A stretch of 64,000 nt of DNA from Blattabacterium cuenoti (lineage in GTDB: Bacteria > Bacteroidota > Bacteroidia > Flavobacteriales > Blattabacteriaceae), in assembly GCF_014252335.1 (NCBI RefSeq), contig NZ_CP059218.1, positions 174,165 to 238,164 of the forward strand, written 5' to 3'. The notes beneath the pieces are model-generated. The model ran no database searches and was not told the origin of the DNA. It saw only the letters and a program-made list of their open reading frames with translations. Below, in pieces: positions 36,416 to 44,596 of this stretch. Made by a program: the position numbers and the translations under genes. Numbering within the stretch: position 1 is the first letter of the stretch; each line of letters starts with the position of its first letter.

Positions 36416-37867
36416 TTATATATATCTAGCTAATTTTATTGCTTGAAATAAAGCCATTAATTTATTGTTAACTTCTTCTAATTCTTTTTCTGCTACTGAA
36501 TCTGAAACAATACCAGCACCAGCTTGAAAAAATAATATATTATTTTTACTTATAAAAGAACGTATTATTATAGCTGTATTCAGATATGAATTATTTAATC
36601 CAAAAAATCCAATTGCTCCACCATATATACCTCGATTTTGATTTTCTATTTTATCAATAAGTTCCATAGCTTTATATTTTGGAGCTCCAGACAAAGTACC
36701 AGCAGGAAAAGTATCTCCAAGTATTTTTATTATAGAAATATGTTTACTCAATTTTCCAGATACTTTGGATATAATATGAAATACATGCGAAAATTCTTGT
36801 ATTTTTTTAAATTTATCTACTTTGACATCATAAGAATGTTTACTTAAATCATTTCTTGCTAAATCTACTAACATGATATGTTCTGAATTTTCTTTAGGAT
36901 CATTTAGTAATTCTATCTTTAATTTATTATTTTGATTTTGATTTTTTAATCTTTTGATAGTTCCAGCTATAGGATAAATATATGCATGTCTTTCATCAAT
37001 AATTAATTGTGTTTCTGGAGAAGTACCAAATATTTTATAATTACCATAATCAAAATAAAATGAATATGGAGAAATATTAATACATCTAATTGCTCTATAA
37101 ACGTTAAATTCATCTCCTTTAAATTTTTGTTGAAATTGTCTAGATAATACAATTTGAAAAAGATCTCCACGTAAACAATATTTTATGCCTTTATATACCA
37201 TATTTTGGTATTCTTGATCAGTAACATTAGATGTGCAAGATCCTGCAATTCTAAACGAAAAATGTGAAACAAGCTTTTTATTCAAAATTTTTATTAATTG
37301 ATCATTAGAGATTTTGTTAAATTTTGAAAAATTATGTTCTATCAAAAACATTTCATTATAAAATGAATAAAAAATAATTAAATTTCCATAAAAAGTAAAT
37401 CTTGCTTTTGCTAAATCATAATAATTATTAGTAATTATTTGCTTGAATTTTATATTTTCAAAATATTGAATACTATCATAAGATATATATCCATAAAATC
37501 CAGAATAATTATGTGATAGTCTTAAATTTGAAAAACTTGAAGATGAATTTTGATTGGACTCGTAAAATGAATTTTGATGAAATGTGTTAAAAAATTCATC
37601 AATTAAAATAGGTAAATCTAATTTTGTTTTTAAAAAAATATGTTTGTAAATTCCATTTGGATATACTATTTTAACTATATTTTTTTCTAAAATAAATTCA
37701 GAAATTGGATTAATACAAAAAATTGACGATACTATATTAGGTTTTTCAGTGATTTCTAATAATGAAGTGTTAGGAAAAATATCTCTTAATTTTAGATATA
37801 ATTCTATTGGGGTAATACTATCATAAAAAAGTCTTTTTTGTATAGTGTCAAAATTAAACTTTAACAT
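36416..37867 (-). CDS. trpE: Anthranilate synthase component I
   Basis: Makes anthranilate from chorismate, the committed step to tryptophan. The 483-residue protein has the chorismate-binding core with VDLARNDLS, PAGTLSGAPK and GIYGGAIGFFG. In the N-terminal regulatory part the family's tryptophan-sensing LLES motif reads LLEI, with isoleucine at residue 39 where E. coli has Ser40. In enterobacteria that serine is needed for feedback inhibition, so this enzyme may be less sensitive to tryptophan (inference). It is the first gene of the operon; no leader peptide with Trp codons was seen upstream. Confidence 0.95.
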   Translation of the reverse strand: MLKFNFDTIQKRLFYDSITPIELYLKLRDIFPNTSLLEITEKPNIVSSIFCINPISEFILEKNIVKIVYPNGIYKHIFLKTKLDLPILIDEFFNTFHQNSFYESNQNSSSSFSNLRLSHNYSGFYGYISYDSIQYFENIKFKQIITNNYYDLAKARFTFYGNLIIFYSFYNEMFLIEHNFSKFNKISNDQLIKILNKKLVSHFSFRIAGSCTSNVTDQEYQNMVYKGIKYCLRGDLFQIVLSRQFQQKFKGDEFNVYRAIRCINISPYSFYFDYGNYKIFGTSPETQLIIDERHAYIYPIAGTIKRLKNQNQNNKLKIELLNDPKENSEHIMLVDLARNDLSKHSYDVKVDKFKKIQEFSHVFHIISKVSGKLSKHISIIKILGDTFPAGTLSGAPKYKAMELIDKIENQNRGIYGGAIGFFGLNNSYLNTAIIIRSFISKNNILFFQAGAGIVSDSVAEKELEEVNNKLMALFQAIKLARYI

Positions 37868-37989
37868 AATTACTCACATCATTCATCATTGTGTAATAAT
37901 ATAATGATTTTTTATATAATTCAATAATTCATTTTTTTCAAAAAGAAACATATAATTTTAATAACAATAATAAAATAAATCTTTTTCTT

Positions 37990-38379
37990 ATGAAAGAAAT
38001 TATAAAATATAGCAAAAATCATGAATGGATTAAATTAATAGAACACAAATCATTATATGCTTATATTGGTATAAGTTTATTTGCACAAAAAGAATTAGGA
38101 GATATAATTTATTTAGATATCGATGAAAAGATTTTAAATAATACTATCAAATCAGGAAAAATTTTTGGATCTATAGAAGCAGTAAAAACTGTATCTGATC
38201 TATTTATGCCAGTAAATGGAAAAATTATTGATATTAATAAAAATGTATTATTAACTCCTGATTTAGTAAATACAGATCCTTATAATAAGGGGTGGATACT
38301 TAAAATTCAAATAGTGGATATTCAAGAATATAATAAATTAATGTCTTTAGAAGAATATAAACAATATATTAATAAGTAA
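37990..38379 (+). CDS. gcvH: Glycine cleavage system H protein
   Basis: Lipoyl carrier that shuttles the aminomethyl group among the glycine cleavage enzymes. The 129-residue protein has HEWIKL near the N-terminus and the lipoylated lysine K66 in GSIEAVKTVSDLFMP. Length is normal. The P, T and L partners are not in the window. It is divergent from trpE and 17 bases upstream of the cbb3 oxidase cluster. Confidence 0.96.
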   Translation: MKEIIKYSKNHEWIKLIEHKSLYAYIGISLFAQKELGDIIYLDIDEKILNNTIKSGKIFGSIEAVKTVSDLFMPVNGKIIDINKNVLLTPDLVNTDPYNKGWILKIQIVDIQEYNKLMSLEEYKQYINK

Positions 38380-38396
38380 TAAATATAAATAAATGA

Positions 38397-40616
38397 ATGT
38401 CTAATTACAATAATGATTTTCATTATTTGGATGATGAAAAAATAGAAAAAAAAATTATTGATTTTAAAGAGGGGAATATTACTGCAATTCGTTTTTTTAT
38501 TCCTTCGATTAAATGTCAATCTTGTATGTTATACTTGGAAAATTTATCTAATCTTCATCAAGATATTTTAAAATCAACTGTAAACTTTACAAGTAAACAA
38601 TTAAGTTTAACATTTTATAACGATAAATTACAATTAAGTGAATTAGCTAACTTACTAAAAAAAATTGGTTATACACCTTCTATTACAATTAAACATCCAA
38701 TAAATAAAATTGATAGACAATTAATAGCTAAGTTAGCTATTAGTTTTTTTTGTTTTGGAAATATTATGTTATTATCACTTCCAGAATATTTAGGTGCAAG
38801 TATAGAAGATACTTGGTTTGTATGTAATAGAAATGTTTTTCGTTATATTATGTTTTTTATGTCTATTCCAATAGTGATATTTTCGATTTTTGATCATATT
38901 AAATACGCTTGTTTAGGATTAAAAAATCATTTAATAAATATAGATTTACCTATTAGTATTGGAATCATCACATTATTTTTGTGGAGTTCTTATGAAATTA
39001 TACTTGATATAGGAAATGGATATTTTGATAGTCTTGCTAGTTTTTATTTTTTTTTATTAATTAGTAAAATTATCCAAATTAATACTCATAAAAAAATCTT
39101 TTTATTTAAAGATTATAAACAATTTTATCCAATATATGTTTCTAAGGTTAATAAAAATGGAGAAGAAAAAAAAATTCTTATTTCTGATTTAAAAATAAAA
39201 GATATAATTATTATTAGAAATGAAGAAATTATTCCAGCTGATTCTATTTTAGTAAAAGGGATGGCTCTTTTAGATAATAGTTTTATTACAGGAGAATCAT
39301 ATATAATTAAAAAAAAAATAGGAGATCGTATTTATGCTGGATCTAAACAAAAAGGAAGTTATATTTTAGTCAAAGTTATAAAACATATAGATCAAAGTTA
39401 TATAAGTTTATTATGGAATACAAAAATAAAATATAATAATTTATTGTATATCAATACTATATCTAATAAATTAATACAATATTTTACTCCATTTATTTTA
39501 CTTGTTTCAATTATTACAGGAATTTACTGGTTCTTTATAGATTCCTCAAAAATTTTACAAACTACTATTTCAGTATTAATTGTTGCTTGTCCTTGTGCAA
39601 TATCTCTTTCTGCTCCATTTATCTTTGGAAATATGATGAAGTTTTTATCTAAAAAAGGTTTTTATGTAAAAGATATTTTTATCATGGAAAAATTATCTAC
39701 AATTAATACTTTAATTTTTGATAAAACTGGAACTATAACAGATATAAATAAAAAAAATATTTTTTTTATTGGAAAAAAATTACAATTTCAAGATAAAATC
39801 ATTATTTCTTCTTTACTTATACATTCTCACCATCCTTTAAGTCAAATGATATTAAAGGAATTATCTATAAAAAATATTAAAAAATATTATTCAGTTACTG
39901 ATTTTAAAGAAATAATAGGATTGGGAATCATAGGAGTGATTAATCACAAAATTTTTGTCAAAATTGGTTCTCCAAAATTTTTAAACTTATCAATAAATAG
40001 TAATCAAGGTACTACTGTATGTATTTCTATAAATGGTAATGTAATTGGTTATTTTTTAATTAAAAATAATTATAGAAAAGGAATTCAACATCTTTTTAAG
40101 AATTTAACAAATTATGATATCATTGTATTATCTGGTGATAATAATAAATTAGAAGAAAAATATTTAAAATCTATTTTACCAAATAAAAGTATAATTTTTT
40201 TTAATCAAAGCCCAGAAGATAAATTAAAATATATTATTAATACTCAAAAACTTGGTAAAATTGTGATGATGATTGGAGATGGAATTAATGATTCTGCAGC
40301 TTTGAAAAAAAGTGATATAGGTTTAGCTTTATCAGAAAAAATTACTAATTTTTTCCCTAACTGTGATGCTTTTATTCAATCTAATTATTTAACTGATCTT
40401 CCTTTATTTTTACAATTATCCAAAATATCTGTTAAATTAGTAATTTGTAATTTATTAATAAGTTTATTTTATAATTTATTAGGATTTGTATTAGCAATTT
40501 CAGGAGTAGTGACACCTTTGATATCAGCTATTTTAATGCCTTGTAGTTCTTTATCAGTTATATTATTTTCTTTAATTTCAACTTGGATAATTTCAAAAAT
40601 ATTTATAGTAAAGTAA
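38397..40616 (+). CDS. ccoI: Copper-transporting P1B ATPase for cbb3 oxidase assembly
   Basis: Inner-membrane heavy-metal ATPase that delivers copper for cbb3 oxidase biogenesis. The 739-residue protein has an N-terminal heavy-metal domain with the CQSC pair, the actuator TGES (in SFITGESY), the membrane metal site CPCA, the phosphorylated D442 in DKTGT, the HP signature in SHHPLS, and the hinge GDGINDSAA. The next gene is ccoS and then the oxidase genes, which supports the FixI/CcoI role over general copper export. Confidence 0.94.
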   Translation: MSNYNNDFHYLDDEKIEKKIIDFKEGNITAIRFFIPSIKCQSCMLYLENLSNLHQDILKSTVNFTSKQLSLTFYNDKLQLSELANLLKKIGYTPSITIKHPINKIDRQLIAKLAISFFCFGNIMLLSLPEYLGASIEDTWFVCNRNVFRYIMFFMSIPIVIFSIFDHIKYACLGLKNHLINIDLPISIGIITLFLWSSYEIILDIGNGYFDSLASFYFFLLISKIIQINTHKKIFLFKDYKQFYPIYVSKVNKNGEEKKILISDLKIKDIIIIRNEEIIPADSILVKGMALLDNSFITGESYIIKKKIGDRIYAGSKQKGSYILVKVIKHIDQSYISLLWNTKIKYNNLLYINTISNKLIQYFTPFILLVSIITGIYWFFIDSSKILQTTISVLIVACPCAISLSAPFIFGNMMKFLSKKGFYVKDIFIMEKLSTINTLIFDKTGTITDINKKNIFFIGKKLQFQDKIIISSLLIHSHHPLSQMILKELSIKNIKKYYSVTDFKEIIGLGIIGVINHKIFVKIGSPKFLNLSINSNQGTTVCISINGNVIGYFLIKNNYRKGIQHLFKNLTNYDIIVLSGDNNKLEEKYLKSILPNKSIIFFNQSPEDKLKYIINTQKLGKIVMMIGDGINDSAALKKSDIGLALSEKITNFFPNCDAFIQSNYLTDLPLFLQLSKISVKLVICNLLISLFYNLLGFVLAISGVVTPLISAILMPCSSLSVILFSLISTWIISKIFIVK

Positions 40617-40624
40617 AAAGTAAG

Positions 40625-40792
40625 ATGAGTATATTAATTATCATGATATTTTCCAGTCTTTTATTTAGTATTTTATTTCTTATAATATTTTTAATTAGTC
40701 TTTATTCAGGACAATTTGACGATTGTGAATCTCCACGAATAAGAATATTAATTAATGATAAAAAAATATATAATAATAACAATAAATCATGA
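40625..40792 (+). CDS. ccoS: Cytochrome cbb3 oxidase maturation protein CcoS
   Basis: Small membrane protein needed for cofactor insertion into cbb3 oxidase. I start at the ATG at 40625 (MSILIIMIFSSLLFSI), giving 55 residues; an upstream TTG at 40583 would overlap ccoI by 34 bases and add unconserved residues. One membrane helix (about 3-25) is followed by the family signature YSGQFDDCESPRIRIL. Its stop overlaps the ccoNO start (ATGA). Confidence 0.92.
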   Translation: MSILIIMIFSSLLFSILFLIIFLISLYSGQFDDCESPRIRILINDKKIYNNNNKS

Positions 40793-43005
40793 TTATGAAT
40801 AATATGAAATTGAAAACATTTTATTATAATAATATAATTGTAAAAGCATTTTTATATGCTACTATATTTTGGGGATTTATTGGGTTATTAGCAGGTTTAT
40901 TTATTGCGTTATTATTAATTATGCCAACCATTCCGGAATTATTATTAGGTAATAAATTACAATATTCTCAAGGAATAATGGGATTTGGACGTTGGCGAAT
41001 GCTGCATACTACAACAGCTATATTTGCTTTTATTGGCAATGTGATTTTTACTGGAACTTATTATTCGATACAAAGATTATTAAAAACCAGAATTTATAGT
41101 GATTATCTTAGTTGGATACATTTTTTTGGATGGCAAATTTTTATTTTATCATCTTGGGTAACTTTTTTATTAGGAATTAATACTAGTAAAGAATATTCTG
41201 AACATGAATGGCCAATAGATATATTAATTTTTATTATTTGGTTAGTATATGGTATTAATATGATTGGTACTATTTTAAATAGACAAATTCAACATTTATA
41301 TGTTAGTATATGGTTTTTTTTAGGCACTTGGGTAGCTGTTGCTATGTTACATGTTTTTAATAATCTTGAATTACCTATTGAATTATTATCTTTTAAAAGT
41401 TATTCTATATATGCAGGAGTTCAAGATGCATTGATGCAGTGGTGGTATGGGCATAATGCAGTAGCATTTATATTAACTACCCCCATATTAGGATTAATGT
41501 ATTATTTTGTTCCTAAAGCGTCTAATCAACCAGTTTTTTCTTATAAATTATCTATTATACATTTTTGGTCTTTAATATTTATATATATATGGGCTGGACC
41601 ACATCATTTAATGTATACTTCATTACCCAATTGGGCACAAATGTTAGGTACTATTTTTTCTATTATGTTAATTGCTCCTTCTTGGGGAGGAATGTTAAAT
41701 GGATTATTGACTTTAAGAGGAGATTGGTCAAAAGTTAAAAAAGATCCTATTTTAAAATTTTTTTTAGTAGGTATTGTATGTTATGGAATGGCAACTTTTG
41801 AAGGACCAATGTTAGCGACAAAAACATTAAATTCTATTGCTCATTTTACAGATTGGATAATTGCTCATGTTCATTTAGGAACCTTAGGATGGAATGGATT
41901 TATGGCATTTGGAATGATTTATTGGTTAACTAAACAATTATGGAATCGTAATCAATTATATTCCAATAAATTAATGAATTTACATTTTATATTTGGATTA
42001 ATAGGTCTAATATTATACATTTTTCCTCTTTATTTTGGATCCATTTTGCAAGCTAATATGTGGAAATCATTTAATCCTGATGGAACGTTAACATATAAAA
42101 AATTTTTGGATACTGTATTAAATATTTTACCTTTTTATAAAGCTAGATTTGTAGGTGGAGTAATTTATATTTTAGGTTTTATTATGATGTTATATAATAT
42201 ATATAAAACGATTCAACAAGGAGAATTTATAAAACATGAATCTTTTCAAGTAATATCTTACATATCTTCAGATAAAAACAATAATTTTACAACATTTCAT
42301 GGTAAATTGGAAACAAAACCTATACAATTTACTATTCTTTCTTTTATAGCAGTTGCTATAGGTGGTATAATAGAAATTATTCCATCGTTAGCTATAAAAT
42401 CAAATATTCCTACTATTAAAAATATAAAACCTTATACAGCTTTAGAGTTAGAAGGTAGAGATTTATTCGTCAGAGAAGGTTGTAATTCTTGTCATAGTGC
42501 TCAAGTGAGGCCATTTAGAGATGAAGTAGTTCGTTATGGAGAATATTCAAAAGCTGGAGAATTTATTTATGATCATCCTTTTCTTTGGGGATCTAAACGT
42601 ACAGGTCCAGATCTAGCTAGAGAAGGAGGTAAAAATCCAAACTCGTGGCATTTTAATCATCTAAATAATCCTCGCTCTACTTCCCCAGGTTCGATTATGC
42701 CAAGATATCCTTGGCTAGTATATAATAAATTAAATAGGTCTGATACAAAAAAAAAACTTCAAGCAATGATTAAACTTGGAGTTCCCTATACTTCAGATAG
42801 TATAATAAATTTTAATAAAGATATGGATATACAAGCAAAAAAAATTGTTTTTGATATTTATAAGGAAAATCCAAAATTAAAACTTGAAATGGATATTCAA
42901 AAAAAAAGATATAAAAATAAATTTATTCCTTTAGAAAAAAGAGAAGTGATTGCTATTATATCTTATCTTCAAAAATTAGGGATTGATATTAAAATAAAAA
43001 AATAA
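40789..43005 (+). CDS. ccoNO: cbb3 cytochrome c oxidase, fused subunits I and II (CcoN-CcoO)
   Basis: Catalytic core of the high-affinity terminal oxidase in the inner membrane. The 738-residue protein fuses a multi-helix CcoN part (about 1-500; GRWRMLHTTTAIFAFIG and WWYGHNAVAF hold haem and copper histidines) to a CcoO part with one covalent haem site C565-N-S-C568-H569, followed by QVRPF. This fusion is usual in Bacteroidetes. ATGs at 40789, 40795 and 40804 are all possible starts. It implies oxygen respiration at low oxygen. Confidence 0.96.
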   Translation: MIMNNMKLKTFYYNNIIVKAFLYATIFWGFIGLLAGLFIALLLIMPTIPELLLGNKLQYSQGIMGFGRWRMLHTTTAIFAFIGNVIFTGTYYSIQRLLKTRIYSDYLSWIHFFGWQIFILSSWVTFLLGINTSKEYSEHEWPIDILIFIIWLVYGINMIGTILNRQIQHLYVSIWFFLGTWVAVAMLHVFNNLELPIELLSFKSYSIYAGVQDALMQWWYGHNAVAFILTTPILGLMYYFVPKASNQPVFSYKLSIIHFWSLIFIYIWAGPHHLMYTSLPNWAQMLGTIFSIMLIAPSWGGMLNGLLTLRGDWSKVKKDPILKFFLVGIVCYGMATFEGPMLATKTLNSIAHFTDWIIAHVHLGTLGWNGFMAFGMIYWLTKQLWNRNQLYSNKLMNLHFIFGLIGLILYIFPLYFGSILQANMWKSFNPDGTLTYKKFLDTVLNILPFYKARFVGGVIYILGFIMMLYNIYKTIQQGEFIKHESFQVISYISSDKNNNFTTFHGKLETKPIQFTILSFIAVAIGGIIEIIPSLAIKSNIPTIKNIKPYTALELEGRDLFVREGCNSCHSAQVRPFRDEVVRYGEYSKAGEFIYDHPFLWGSKRTGPDLAREGGKNPNSWHFNHLNNPRSTSPGSIMPRYPWLVYNKLNRSDTKKKLQAMIKLGVPYTSDSIINFNKDMDIQAKKIVFDIYKENPKLKLEMDIQKKRYKNKFIPLEKREVIAIISYLQKLGIDIKIKK

Positions 43006-43018
43006 TGATGAATACATA

Positions 43019-43183
43019 ATGATAACATTTTATAAAAAAATTATTTTTTCTGAAAAATATATTGGTATATTTCAATCCATAATGTTAATTATATTTTTAA
43101 TGTGTTTTTGTTTTATTTTCTTTTTGACCTATTGTAAGTCTAAAAAATATTATGATAAAATCAAAGATTTGCCTTTAGAATAG
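43019..43183 (+). CDS. ccoQ: Small CcoQ/FixQ-like membrane protein
   Basis: A 54-residue frame lies between ccoNO and ccoP (13- and 19-base gaps). It starts MITFYKKIIFSEKYIG, has a single hydrophobic helix (about 19-38) and a lysine-rich tail ending KIKDLPLE. Size, topology and position match CcoQ/FixQ, the small cbb3 subunit. Sequence identity to known CcoQ could not be tested, so the name rests on context. Confidence 0.75.
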   Translation: MITFYKKIIFSEKYIGIFQSIMLIIFLMCFCFIFFLTYCKSKKYYDKIKDLPLE

Positions 43184-43202
43184 ATTTAAATCTATATGAG
43201 TT

Positions 43203-44090
43203 ATGAGAACGAAAGTTCCTTTTTTTATTAATATTCCTATTATTGTATCAATTATTATTTTTATATTTTATATTATTTTAGGAATAGAAAATATCAAGTT
43301 AATATATCATCCAATATCTATACTATTTTTTTTTGTTATAATTATATTATTATTTGTATTAGATTTTATCAATGAATTAATTTATAGAAAAAAATTAAAA
43401 TCCTTAACTGACATAGAAAAAAAAAATATACTTGATGAAAATGAAGGAAATTACTTTTATAGACTTTATAAATTTTTTAATTATAAAACTAAAATTGACA
43501 ATTTAAAACAAATTAATCATGGATTTGATGATATTATAGAATTAGATAATAAATTACCAATATGGTGGGTTCATCTATTTTTTTTCACAATTGTAATTTC
43601 GGTAATTTATTTGTGTGCTTATTTATTTACTGATTTTTCTAATCCATATCAAGAATATCAAATAGCATATCAAGAGCAATTAAAAAATATAGAAAAATTT
43701 GAAAAAACTATGCCACAAATAACTATTGAAAATGCTACATTTAATAATCATTTAATTGATAGTGGAAAAGTTCTTTTTGAAGAAAATTGTGCTACTTGTC
43801 ATAATTCTGATGGAAGTGGAAATATTGGCCCAAATTTAACAGATGATTATTGGATAAATATAATAGAAAAAGATCTTTTCAAAAATATCTTTTCTATTGT
43901 ATGGAATGGTAGTAAAAATAATCCTACTATGAGAGCATTTGGAAAAAATGGAGAATTAAAAGGTAATGATATTCAAAAAATATCTAGTTATGTATATTTT
44001 ATAAATACAAAAAATGTTAGTACTAGTGGTAAATCTCCAGAAGGTAAAAAAATTATTAATTGGAATAGTGTTTCAATCATAAAAAAATAA
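43203..44090 (+). CDS. ccoP: cbb3 cytochrome c oxidase subunit III (CcoP)
   Basis: Membrane-anchored c-type cytochrome that passes electrons to CcoO. The 295-residue protein has two hydrophobic helices near the N-terminus, a third near 120-140 (WWVHLFFFTIVISVIYL), and one cytochrome c domain with the haem motif C196-A-T-C199-H200 and a later methionine in NPTMRAFG. Proteobacterial CcoP has two haem motifs; a single one is, as far as I know, usual in this lineage. Confidence 0.94.
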   Translation: MRTKVPFFINIPIIVSIIIFIFYIILGIENIKLIYHPISILFFFVIIILLFVLDFINELIYRKKLKSLTDIEKKNILDENEGNYFYRLYKFFNYKTKIDNLKQINHGFDDIIELDNKLPIWWVHLFFFTIVISVIYLCAYLFTDFSNPYQEYQIAYQEQLKNIEKFEKTMPQITIENATFNNHLIDSGKVLFEENCATCHNSDGSGNIGPNLTDDYWINIIEKDLFKNIFSIVWNGSKNNPTMRAFGKNGELKGNDIQKISSYVYFINTKNVSTSGKSPEGKKIINWNSVSIIKK

Positions 44091-44110
44091 TTATTAATAT
44101 AGAATTTTTT

Positions 44111-44563
44111 ATGAAAACCAAATTAAATGTAGAAATAGTAATTATATCATCTTTATCTGTTTTTATTTGTTTTATTATTTATATAACCTTTTTTTTTCCT
44201 CATAAAGAAAGTCAATTGATATCAGATAAATATTATGAAGAAGAAATGAGGTATCAAGACATTATAAATGAAAAACAAAATTTGTTGTCTTTATCAGAAA
44301 ATATTAAAATACTAATGTGTACTTCTGGTATATATATAATATTTCCAAAAATGATAGATAACATATTTGGAACTTATACATTATTACGTTATTCATCTAA
44401 AAACATGGATATCAAACAACATTTTGCAATTATTTTTAATAAAAAAAAACAACTATTTATTCCATGTAATCTTTTGAAAACAGGAACTTATAAATTAATG
44501 ATTAGATGGCAATCTAATAAAAAACAATTTTTTTTTGAAAAAGATATATTTTGGAATGGATAA
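44111..44563 (+). CDS. fixH: FixH family protein
   Basis: FixH/CcoH proteins assist cbb3 oxidase assembly. The 150-residue protein has one N-terminal helix (about 8-28) and a periplasmic part with the DKYYEEEMRYQDIINEKQN stretch typical of Bacteroidetes FixH. It follows ccoP by 20 bases and closes the oxidase cluster. Identity rests on that motif, topology and position. Confidence 0.88.
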   Translation: MKTKLNVEIVIISSLSVFICFIIYITFFFPHKESQLISDKYYEEEMRYQDIINEKQNLLSLSENIKILMCTSGIYIIFPKMIDNIFGTYTLLRYSSKNMDIKQHFAIIFNKKKQLFIPCNLLKTGTYKLMIRWQSNKKQFFFEKDIFWNG

Positions 44564-44565
44564 TA

Positions 44566-44573
44566 TATTTTTG
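44566..44573 (+). promoter_or_regulatory. Candidate -7 promoter box for maeB (TATTTTTG)
   Basis: TATTTTTG fits TAnnTTTG and ends 23 bases before the maeB ATG, directly after the fixH stop. It would give maeB its own promoter. It rests on one short element in AT-rich DNA. Confidence 0.3.
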
Positions 44574-44596
44574 ATTCATTTTCAAAATTATTACTT

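Noticed and set aside
37868-37989. Trp leader peptide or attenuator before trpE
   Set aside because: No TGG codons in a short frame and no stable GC-bearing hairpin with a T run were found.
40583-40624. TTG start for CcoS overlapping ccoI
   Set aside because: The ATG at 40625 gives the expected length and avoids the overlap.
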